Notes under the pieces: model-generated | What the model saw: only the letters and a program-made list of their open reading frames with translations | What the model was told of the DNA's origin: nothing | Databases searched by the model: none | NCBI GenBank assembly: GCA_938006335.1 | Contig: CALLMF010000039.1 | Coordinates: 1 to 64,000, forward strand | Source of the DNA: an uncultured Granulosicoccaceae bacterium | GTDB taxonomy: Bacteria > Pseudomonadota > Gammaproteobacteria > Granulosicoccales > Granulosicoccaceae | Direction: 5' to 3' | DNA: 64,000 bases | Part shown: positions 18,141 to 27,576 of the stretch, one piece after another | How the letters are laid out: each line of letters starts with the position of its first letter | Numbering within the stretch: the stretch's first letter is position 1 | Program-made: the position numbers and the translations under genes

Positions 18141-19454
18141 TCAGGATTCGGATTGCCGGGCCGGGCGCGCCGAAGACTCGGGCGCACCGGTGCGCGAACC
18201 TTGACCTCGGCGTTGCCCGGAACCGCCTTCACCACCTTGCGCTCCACCGGCGCGCTGACCTCTCTCGCCTCGCTGAGCGGGAGCCGGATCGACGCCATCC
18301 ACGGTTGCCCGCACCGGTGTGCCGTCGACCACGGTAGCCATGGGAGTGGTGACCAGAATGTCTCCGTCGGCGAGCCCCTCGCGGATCGCAACGACATCGT
18401 CATCACGCCACGCCACCGTCACCGGACGGCGAGTGACACGGCTTTCGCCATCGAGCACCAGGACTTCACCGTTGTCGCGCACGGCGGCTCGCGGCACCAC
18501 GAACACGTCTTTGAGCACGCTGCCGGAAATTCGTGCATCAACGTATTGTCCGATGCGCAGCGGCGAGCCGGATACCGCGAAGGGGCTGTTGACACGCGCC
18601 ACCACATTCAGTTGCTGCGTGGCGGAGTCCACCCCCTCGGACCGCACCAATCGACCGGCCCATGCGCGCGTGGTGCTGCCGATCCGCGTCTCCAGCTCGA
18701 CCGTGGGAGCGAGGCCCTCATCCACCGGTACGCCGCTCGCTGGCAGGTTCACGAACTCCAGTTGCCGACTGGTCAGCGGCAGACTGATGTCCACAGCGTC
18801 GATCGCATGGATGGCGCCAACGGTCGCGCCCCGATTGACGAACTGGCCGTTGGCCACATCGGCCGACAATACCCGCCCGTCGTACGGCCCAACGATGCGC
18901 GTGCGCTCCAGATCCAGACGCGCCTTGTCGACTTCCGCAGTAGCCGCATCCAGATTGGCTTGTGCGGCGGCGACCTGCGGCTCACGCAAGGTCAGCGGCG
19001 ATGGGGTACCGCGTCGACCCAACTGCTTCCAGTCCGCCGCAGCCTGCGAGGCCAGGGCCCGCTGTTCTTCAAGCTCGGCATCCGCTTGTGCGAGGTTGGC
19101 GAGCGCCCGGGTCAGGGTGATCTGATAGTCGCGCTCGTCGACCTGCAGCAGTACCTCACCGGCAGAAAACGCGCCCCCGACCACAAAATGCTCGCTCAGC
19201 GCCGTGATCGCTCCGGTGACCTCGGTGACGAGTGTGTTCTCCGTGGTGGGCCGAACCGTACCCTGACTGCGTAGAACCACCGGGTAATCCGTCGGCGACA
19301 GTGTTGTGGCTTCCACCGCAAGCACCGTTGGCGGCGGCTGGCGGCGCTGCGCTTCGGGCGCCGAGTCCCGTATGCTTCGGGTCATCTGCCACGCGCCAGC
19401 GAGCACCAGAATCGGCAGAAGTACCTTGAGTACGGTCTTCGGGAAACCTTTCAT
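18141..19454 (-). CDS. RND efflux periplasmic adaptor (membrane fusion protein)
   Basis: About 437 residues from the ATG at 19454 (a GTG at 19481 is an alternative). An N-terminal membrane anchor (VLKVLLPILVLAGAW) is followed by the biotinyl-lipoyl-like and coiled-coil hairpin (ALANLAQADAELEEQRALAS and related segments, about 130-200). The barrel domain (VDISLPLTSRQLEFVNLPAS) comes next. A C-terminal Gly/Arg-rich tail of about 40 residues follows (RGERGQRAGGAQGGEGGSGQ), which is unusual for the family. It forms the tripartite pump with the downstream RND permease. Confidence 0.92.
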   Translation of the reverse strand: MKGFPKTVLKVLLPILVLAGAWQMTRSIRDSAPEAQRRQPPPTVLAVEATTLSPTDYPVVLRSQGTVRPTTENTLVTEVTGAITALSEHFVVGGAFSAGEVLLQVDERDYQITLTRALANLAQADAELEEQRALASQAAADWKQLGRRGTPSPLTLREPQVAAAQANLDAATAEVDKARLDLERTRIVGPYDGRVLSADVANGQFVNRGATVGAIHAIDAVDISLPLTSRQLEFVNLPASGVPVDEGLAPTVELETRIGSTTRAWAGRLVRSEGVDSATQQLNVVARVNSPFAVSGSPLRIGQYVDARISGSVLKDVFVVPRAAVRDNGEVLVLDGESRVTRRPVTVAWRDDDVVAIREGLADGDILVTTPMATVVDGTPVRATVDGVDPAPAQRGERGQRAGGAQGGEGGSGQRRGQGSRTGAPESSARPARQSES

Positions 19455-19554
19455 TCGCTTGTTCGTTGTCGCCCCGTCCACAGTGGCGCGTTGACCATCC
19501 AGTTACCATAGCGCACTGCGCGTTGAGCACACGTAACAAGACGTATCGACACAG

Positions 19555-21870
<2,316 letters not shown>

Positions 21871-21989
21871 CGCCAATCACCCGCGATTTTGATCGAGGGC
21901 TATTCCCAAGGCACCCGGGCTCACGGCATACTGGCGAGGTGGAGCGCCAGCGAGCAACGCTGCGCCATCGAGAATGGACACACGAACTG

Positions 21990-22487
21990 ATGAAAACCCT
22001 CTCACGCAGCTACGCATGCCCCGGCGCATCCGCCCGGGCCGCCGTTGTCGCCGCAGCACTGATTGGCGCAGCCCTGGCGCCGCAAAGCGCGATCGCTGCT
22101 GACCCCGATCCCACCGTGACCGCTTGCCTCAACGCCTTCGACAACCACCCATTTGGCAGCAACCCGAAGTACAAGACGCTACCGGTGTCGGTCAAGGTGT
22201 TTGGAGTCGGCAAGAAGACCATCGACGATGAGATGACGTCCTCACCTGCTCTGGTCTACGTCAAGCAAGGCGTCAACGTCATGGGTGGCACGGTCGTCGA
22301 GTTGCTGAACCCGAACGGCTGGTACTGCATGCGTTCGGCGGTCAACGTGATGGGCGGATTTACCATCAAGCTAGCGTGCGGTGCTCAGTTTGCCGTGATT
22401 GGTGAAGGCGCCAGTGTGATGAGCGCTTCAGACGGCGAAGCCGGCACCACCGTCATGGGATCCACCAAGGTAGAGCGTTTGTGCTGA
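21990..22487 (+). CDS. Exported VMGG-repeat protein, function unknown
   Basis: 165 residues starting at the ATG at 21990 (MKTLSRSYACPG). The signal peptide ends in PQSAIAADPD. The mature part contains three imperfect repeats of about 20-25 residues centred on GVNVMGG, AVNVMGG and GASVMSA/TTVMGS. This is the periodic Gly-rich pattern of a small beta-solenoid. Cysteines at the edges (TACLNAF, WYCM, LACG, VERLC) could form disulfides in the periplasm. I do not recognise the family. A terminator-like hairpin follows the stop. Confidence 0.6.
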   Translation: MKTLSRSYACPGASARAAVVAAALIGAALAPQSAIAADPDPTVTACLNAFDNHPFGSNPKYKTLPVSVKVFGVGKKTIDDEMTSSPALVYVKQGVNVMGGTVVELLNPNGWYCMRSAVNVMGGFTIKLACGAQFAVIGEGASVMSASDGEAGTTVMGSTKVERLC

Positions 22488-22513
22488 GGGAGCGCTCTCG
22501 CTGACGATGGACA

Positions 22514-22544
22514 AGCCCCACTTACGCTACGGCGTAAAGGGGCT
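22514..22544. terminator. Hairpin between convergent genes
   Basis: AGCCCC (22514-22519) pairs with GGGGCT (22539-22544), and the inner bases TTACGC/GCGTAA extend the stem with one bulge. It lies 27 bases after the VMGG-repeat gene stop and overlaps the end of the convergent lipoprotein gene. It is a plausible intrinsic terminator for either direction, although the T-run is weak. Confidence 0.55.
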
Positions 22545-23405
22545 CACGTCGAACTGCTGCTGATCGAGGTATTGCACGCGCGCAGGCACGGAGGCCTCGA
22601 TACGCGCGCGATTGTCTTCGGACAGATCGCCCATGTAGCGCAAGGCCAGCCACATCACGAAGGTCTCCGCCAGGTCCTCGGTCAACTCGTTTTCTCTCGC
22701 GTAGGTCGAGATGTAGTTTTCGTCAGACGCCTGGGCAACACGCCACCCCGTGGAGTTTTCGTGGACGGCGTCCAGCGATACATGCACCGACTCGTGCAGC
22801 AGGGTTTCCTCGAGGATGCCCGCCTGATCGTAGTTCCGCGTCATGTCGGTATGGATGATCAGCGCATTGTCAGAGCTTCCCCATAGCTCCTCACCGCGAT
22901 GGATCCACAGCTCGCTGACGCCGACTCGCGTCGCGGCCGGTAGCTGCCCAACGTAGCGACCGAATTGTTCGGCCTCCACGCGTGCCGAGGCCTCGTCTTC
23001 GAACTCGCCGTTGACGATCGCCTCCAGCTCACTGCCATCGGTGAAGCTGACGCTGTAGACATGCGCGTCGATCACGACAAATTCAGCCACCCGCAGGTCG
23101 AACAAGGTTCGCTGAGATCGCCCGAGGTATGTAGCCTGATCGAATACCGATGGAGAGTCGGATGTCAGGAGGCGCGGCTCGGGGTAGACCGTGCTGGAGA
23201 AGGGCTCGTCAGACCCCGCGGCACTGAAGGCAGAGGCATTAAGCGGATTGTCATCCGACCCCGAATCACACGAGGCGATAGCGATGCAAAAAGCGGCCGC
23301 CAGCAGGGCTGTCGCAGAGCGTCGCAGACGATCCGATCGTGATCCGGAAAGCAGGTGAACAAGCGGGAGCATAAGCAGAACTCGGGAGGTATCTCGCGGA
23401 GCCAT
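22527..23405 (-). CDS. Lipoprotein with HExxH zincin-like motif
   Basis: 292 residues. A hydrophobic stretch (ATALLAAAFCIAIASCDS) ends in a lipobox (IASC), so the mature protein should be membrane-anchored from the cysteine. The central motif LLHESVHVSLD supplies HExxH. The downstream acidic helix LTEDLAETFVMWLALRYMG could provide a third zinc ligand. I cannot name the peptidase family. It may be a divergent metallopeptidase or a non-catalytic relative. The upstream neighbour is the redox module on the same strand. Confidence 0.65.
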   Translation of the reverse strand: MAPRDTSRVLLMLPLVHLLSGSRSDRLRRSATALLAAAFCIAIASCDSGSDDNPLNASAFSAAGSDEPFSSTVYPEPRLLTSDSPSVFDQATYLGRSQRTLFDLRVAEFVVIDAHVYSVSFTDGSELEAIVNGEFEDEASARVEAEQFGRYVGQLPAATRVGVSELWIHRGEELWGSSDNALIIHTDMTRNYDQAGILEETLLHESVHVSLDAVHENSTGWRVAQASDENYISTYARENELTEDLAETFVMWLALRYMGDLSEDNRARIEASVPARVQYLDQQQFDVSPFTP

Positions 23406-23469
23406 GCAAATTCCCGGCCGTCAAGCGTTTGCGTACGCCCCAACGCCCGCTCGCCGGCATCTCAGCCGG

Positions 23470-24072
23470 TCAGCGCCGAGGGCAGAGCCTCCGGATTCCG
23501 ACTCCCAGGAAGCACGCACCCACTATCACGCACAAAATGATCTTGGAGATCTGCCCCATCGCTCCCTGAATCAGCAGCGCATGAACAATCGTGCCAAGCA
23601 CCACGATTCCCGTGAGCACCAGGTGCAGGCGACGCCACGCCACCGGACGCAACGGCACGTGGCGGCGGAAGACGGCCAACGCAGCCGCGATCACGATGCC
23701 CCACATTGCGAGCACACCCCACACCGAGAACGGTGTTGGTGAACGAAACAGCAGAGCGTCGATCACGTCCGGTGGACTGGTGACCCACAGCCCAGCGACA
23801 TGGACGAGAATCGCCACCAACAAACCGAAGCCCAACAGGCGGTGTACGCGGCGCGAGGTAGCGGCACGCATGCCGGGCAGGTGCCCGGCTGCCAACAAGG
23901 GCTGGATCAGCAGGAGCCCCAGACCGAGCACGCCCGAAAAACCGGCTGCGATGTACGTCGGGTCGCGCCACTCCAACAATGGGCTGCGCGCCGCGACCAC
24001 GAGGGGGAAGCCTACGGCTGCGCCGACCGCGATCCAGATGAGCAGGCCCTTGTTCAGGCCCTTGTCTTTCAA
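23470..24072 (-). CDS. Ferric-reductase-like membrane protein with two b-haem histidine pairs
   Basis: 200 residues with about six transmembrane helices. Two helices each carry a histidine pair 14 residues apart: HRLLGFGLLVAILVH and HLVLTGIVVLGTIVH. That is the classical bis-histidine b-haem arrangement of ferric reductase/MsrQ-like domains. There is no FAD or NAD domain, so it must pass electrons to or from a separate partner. Its start overlaps the stop of the Tat-exported dioxygenase-like gene by 4 bp, making that protein the obvious partner. Confidence 0.75.
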   Translation of the reverse strand: MKDKGLNKGLLIWIAVGAAVGFPLVVAARSPLLEWRDPTYIAAGFSGVLGLGLLLIQPLLAAGHLPGMRAATSRRVHRLLGFGLLVAILVHVAGLWVTSPPDVIDALLFRSPTPFSVWGVLAMWGIVIAAALAVFRRHVPLRPVAWRRLHLVLTGIVVLGTIVHALLIQGAMGQISKIILCVIVGACFLGVGIRRLCPRR

Positions 24073-24581
24073 GACTCGGCCAGGACGAACTCGACGTGCA
24101 AGGTCTTGTCACTGGCACTACGCATGATCGGGCGCAGGAACACGGTCTGGAAGACTCCGTCGTTGAACTCGGCGTCGTAGGCCAGGTGACCGTGCGGCTG
24201 ACCGAATGCAGGCACGATCTGAGGCATGTCGATCTCGAAAATGCCCTCGGCATTGGTCAAGGTCGATCCGTGACTGCGCTCGTCCCGCTCATGCCCTTCG
24301 GTGGTGTGCGCCCAGACCTGAATTCTGCGTCCCTCCAACGGGGCACCATCTCCCGCCCGACGAACGCTGCCGGTCATCAGGAACCCGCCGCCACCGATAC
24401 GCTCGACAATCGGTGCTCCGGCCCGATAGTTGTTGGCACCGCCGCGCATGGTGGGCGTAGGCGCCACACCAGCCGCGTTTGCCGTTGCGATCAGCGTTGG
24501 CGCACTGCCCAACAGACTCAGACCTGCCGCAGCCGCCCCGGCACTGACCACGCGTCGACGATGCATTTCAAAAGCGTTCAT
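24069..24581 (-). CDS. Tat-exported intradiol-dioxygenase-like protein
   Basis: 170 residues from the ATG at 24581, fixed by GGAGG 6 bases upstream. The N-terminus (MHRRRVVSAGAAAAGLSLLG) is a twin-arginine-type signal. The mature part follows the beta-sandwich of intradiol ring-cleavage dioxygenases: GAPLEGRRIQVWAHT, TLTNAEGIFEIDMPQI, then PHGHLAYDAEFNDG and FQTVFL. The HxH of the iron site is present (PHGH), but I find no tyrosine at the two expected iron-ligand positions; VPAF stands just before. Catechol cleavage is therefore doubtful. It is co-translated with the b-haem membrane protein downstream. Confidence 0.7.
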   Translation of the reverse strand: MNAFEMHRRRVVSAGAAAAGLSLLGSAPTLIATANAAGVAPTPTMRGGANNYRAGAPIVERIGGGGFLMTGSVRRAGDGAPLEGRRIQVWAHTTEGHERDERSHGSTLTNAEGIFEIDMPQIVPAFGQPHGHLAYDAEFNDGVFQTVFLRPIMRSASDKTLHVEFVLAES

Positions 24582-24761
24582 GTGCAACCTCCTACGTTTG
24601 CAAACAGCGTCCGGCGCACTGCTACTGCGCACAACCGGCAAGGATCGCCACCCCTTGCGTGATTCGAACGGTCTGGCGATAAGGAGTTCCGCCTACTGTC
24701 CTGCAATAGGCGATCAGTCCTCGTGCCACTCGATCACAAGCGCAGAAACGGCGCGACAGCA

Positions 24762-25742
24762 TCAGTGTCGCTCCTCACGAGGGGGACGATCGAAGCGCTG
24801 GCGGTACGCCGCAGAGAAGTGGGAACTGCTTGCGTACCCAACAGACGCCGCTACTTCTGACACCTTCATGCCTGTTTGCTGCAGCAATCCCCGCGCTCGC
24901 TCCAGACGCAGGCCGCTGTAGAACTCCATGGGCGACTGACCGAGCTTTTCCTTGAACAAGCGAGTCAGCTGACGCGCGCTGACGCCAGTGAGAAGCGCAA
25001 GGTCAGATAGGCGTAAGGGGTCAGACAGATGTGTCTCCATCGACGCGACCGCTTCGATCAATGCAGGCTGATGTACCTGATACCGCTCGACCACCCCAGG
25101 ACGTCGGGTGTTTCCCTCACGCCGCATGCCCGAACGTTGCAGCCAGTTACTGACCCGGCGAGCGAGGTCCGGTCCATCGTGCTGAACCATCAATGCGCGC
25201 ATCAGTTCGAGCGGCGCTGTGCCACCGGCGCAGGTCACACGATCCCTGTCCACCACAAACGACTCCGGTTCAATGGCGATCGCTGGCTCTCTTTCCATCA
25301 GCAAGTCCGCATGCTCGTGATGCACTGTCATACGGTATCCGTTCAGGAGCTGAGCGGTGGCCAGCATGACCGGCCCACCCGACACACCACCCAGGGCGAC
25401 ATTGCGTCGCGCGAGGTGGCGGAGCCAGTCGAGAATCCGTACATCATTGAAGGCAAAGGGGTCCCCGCCAGCCAACACGATCACCAGATCGAAGTCAACC
25501 TGCTCGCCCACCTGTGCGGCCGCTGACACCTGAACGCCACACGAGCTGACCGCAGCAGCCCCGCTGGCCGGGATCGCGCGAACACGATATCGCTCGACGC
25601 CCGACAGCACGTTGGCCATGCGCAGCGGCTCGGTGACCGCCGCGTACGAAAGCAACGAAAACCCGTCGATGAGCAACACCCCGACACGGGTCGTCGTCGC
25701 CGTCTCGGGCAGTCGGTACAACGGCAGGTTGAGGATGGCCAT
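24762..25742 (-). CDS. GlxA-type transcriptional regulator (DJ-1/PfpI domain plus AraC HTH)
   Basis: 326 residues. The amidase-like DJ-1 domain covers about 15-190 (VGVLLIDGFSLLSYAAVTEP, GGVSGGPVMLA). The AraC-type double HTH covers about 225-320 (LSDLALLTGVSARQLTRLFK, GMKVSEVAASVGYASSSHFS). The N-terminus resembles GbdR-like regulators of glycine betaine, dimethylglycine and sarcosine catabolism. It is divergent from the formate dehydrogenase-fhs-folD operon, 110 bp away, so control of that operon is a fair inference. On its own strand a TATACT element lies only 9 bases before the ATG with no Shine-Dalgarno between, so the mRNA may be leaderless. Confidence 0.85.
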   Translation of the reverse strand: MAILNLPLYRLPETATTTRVGVLLIDGFSLLSYAAVTEPLRMANVLSGVERYRVRAIPASGAAAVSSCGVQVSAAAQVGEQVDFDLVIVLAGGDPFAFNDVRILDWLRHLARRNVALGGVSGGPVMLATAQLLNGYRMTVHHEHADLLMEREPAIAIEPESFVVDRDRVTCAGGTAPLELMRALMVQHDGPDLARRVSNWLQRSGMRREGNTRRPGVVERYQVHQPALIEAVASMETHLSDPLRLSDLALLTGVSARQLTRLFKEKLGQSPMEFYSGLRLERARGLLQQTGMKVSEVAASVGYASSSHFSAAYRQRFDRPPREERH

Positions 25743-25834
25743 ATATCGACAGTATACGGCGGTTTCACAACATCACTATGCCGCACAGCTGGTCCACACT
25801 TCGACCACCCCGGCAGCTTCCAGGAACACACATC

Positions 25835-25855
25835 ATGACGACAGCCTCATCATGA
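25835..25855 (+). CDS. Six-codon leader micro-ORF coupled to the formate dehydrogenase operon
   Basis: ATG ACG ACA GCC TCA TCA TGA at 25835-25855 encodes MTTASS. It has AGGA (25822-25825) 9 bases upstream, while the real gene start at 25852 has no Shine-Dalgarno of its own. Its stop overlaps that start as ATGA. A partial duplication (catcatgacgac and catcatgactac) probably created it. Translation is inferred, not shown. Confidence 0.4.
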   Translation: MTTASS

Positions 25856-27576
25856 CTACCGTCGAGGAACGCAAGGGCGTCTGGAAAAGTGACAGCAGCG
25901 GACGACGCAAGGGCCGCGCACGGAAGACGCCCAAGGGCCGGCAGTACGATAGCGATGCCCTCGCCGAGATCTGTGAGCTGCTCGGTCAACAGCCGCGCCG
26001 GCGCGACCTGTTGATCGAATTCTTGCACCTCGTGCAGGACCGCTACGGATGCTTGTCTGCCCGCCACCTTGCAGCACTCGCGCACGAGATGAAGCTGGCG
26101 CAAACCGAGGTGTACGAGGTCGCCACCTTCTACGCCCACTTCGATGTCGTGCATGAGGGCGAGGCTCCGCCTCCTGCCGTCACTATTCGTGTGTGCGATT
26201 CACTCGCCTGCGAGCTTGCCGGTGCGCAAGCGTTGAAAGCGGCACTGGAAGACGATGTGGACCCGGCAGCCGTACGCGTGGTTCGAGCGCCATGCATGGG
26301 TCGCTGCGATACCGCGCCGGTGTTGGAGATCGGTCACCGTCATGTAGACAATGCAAGCCTGGAGACGGCCAATGCCGTACTGAAGGGCGCTGACTTTCAC
26401 CCTCAAATCCCTGCGTATCAGGTGCTCGCCGCCTATCGCGACACCGGCGGTTACCAGGAGCTCGAGCGTATCCGCAACGGTGAGCGGTCCGTCGATGATG
26501 TGCACCAGGCGGTGCTCGACTCGGGGCTTCGTGGACTCGGTGGCGCAGGCTTTCCGGCAGCGCGCAAGTGGAGTTTTGTACGTGCTGAAGACGGCCCGCG
26601 ATACCTTGCAGTAAACGGTGACGAAGGTGAGCCCGGCACGTTCAAGGACCGCTACTGGCTCGAGCGCGAGCCGCACCTCTTCCTTGAAGGGATGCTGATT
26701 GCTGCCCACGCCGTGGACGCGTCCACGGCCTTCATCTACATGCGGGATGAATACCCGGCAGTGCTCGAAATCCTCAGGCGCGAGATCAAGGCGCTCGAGG
26801 CTGCCGGACTCGCAGCACCGGATTTCATCCAGTTGCGGCGTGCAGCAGGTGCCTACATCTGCGGCGAGGAATCCGCGATGATCGAATCGATCGAAGGCAA
26901 GCGTGGCCTGCCGAGGCATCGCCCGCCGTACGTTGCGCAAAAGGGCCTCTTTGATCGCCCCACGCTCGTGCACAACATCGAGACCCTGCACTGGGTCGCA
27001 CGCGTCGCGCGCGAAGGCCACGCGATTCTGTCTTCGGTAGAGAAGAACGGTCGCACGGGTTTACGCAGCTACTCGGTATCCGGCCGCGTCAGCAAGCCAG
27101 GTGTTCACCTGTTGCCGGCTGGCTCAACGATCACCGACATCATAGATGCGGCTGGCGGCATGGCCGACGGACACACGTTTTACGCCTACCAGCCCGGAGG
27201 TCCGTCATCCGGATTGCTACCAGCGAGCGTCAATGACGTTCCTCTGGACTTCGACACCCTGCAAGCGGAAGGCACCTTCATCGGATCTGCCGCGGTCGTC
27301 GTGCTATCGGACAAGGACCGCGCTCGCGACGCTGCCCTGAACATGCTGCGCTTCTTCGAGGATGAAAGCTGCGGGCAATGCACGCCCTGTCGTGTGGGTT
27401 GCGAAAAGGCCGTCACCTTGATGCAGGCCGATACCTGGAACACCGAATTGCTCGAAGACCTTGCAAGCGTCATGGGCGACGCGTCCATCTGCGGGCTCGG
27501 CCAGGCCGCACCCAACCCGATTCGACTGGTGATCAAGCACTTCCCCTCTGAAATCACACAGGGAGAATCCGCATGA
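25852..27576 (+). CDS. NAD-dependent formate dehydrogenase, fused gamma/beta (NuoE-NuoF-like) subunit
   Basis: 574 residues from the ATG at 25852. The N-terminal third is a NuoE/FdsG-like thioredoxin-fold [2Fe-2S] domain (VCDSLACELAG and APCMGRCDTAP). The rest is NuoF/FdsB: the FMN/NADH region has LGGAGFPAARKWSF, NGDEGEPGTFKD and CGEESAMIESIEGKRGLP, and the [4Fe-4S] motif is CGQCTPCRVGC. It carries electrons from the molybdenum subunit to NAD+ in the cytoplasm. The first 45 residues are basic and unconserved (KGRARKTPKGRQ). Its stop overlaps the start of the alpha gene by 4 bp. No separate gamma or delta gene is present. Confidence 0.92.
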   Translation: MTTVEERKGVWKSDSSGRRKGRARKTPKGRQYDSDALAEICELLGQQPRRRDLLIEFLHLVQDRYGCLSARHLAALAHEMKLAQTEVYEVATFYAHFDVVHEGEAPPPAVTIRVCDSLACELAGAQALKAALEDDVDPAAVRVVRAPCMGRCDTAPVLEIGHRHVDNASLETANAVLKGADFHPQIPAYQVLAAYRDTGGYQELERIRNGERSVDDVHQAVLDSGLRGLGGAGFPAARKWSFVRAEDGPRYLAVNGDEGEPGTFKDRYWLEREPHLFLEGMLIAAHAVDASTAFIYMRDEYPAVLEILRREIKALEAAGLAAPDFIQLRRAAGAYICGEESAMIESIEGKRGLPRHRPPYVAQKGLFDRPTLVHNIETLHWVARVAREGHAILSSVEKNGRTGLRSYSVSGRVSKPGVHLLPAGSTITDIIDAAGGMADGHTFYAYQPGGPSSGLLPASVNDVPLDFDTLQAEGTFIGSAAVVVLSDKDRARDAALNMLRFFEDESCGQCTPCRVGCEKAVTLMQADTWNTELLEDLASVMGDASICGLGQAAPNPIRLVIKHFPSEITQGESA

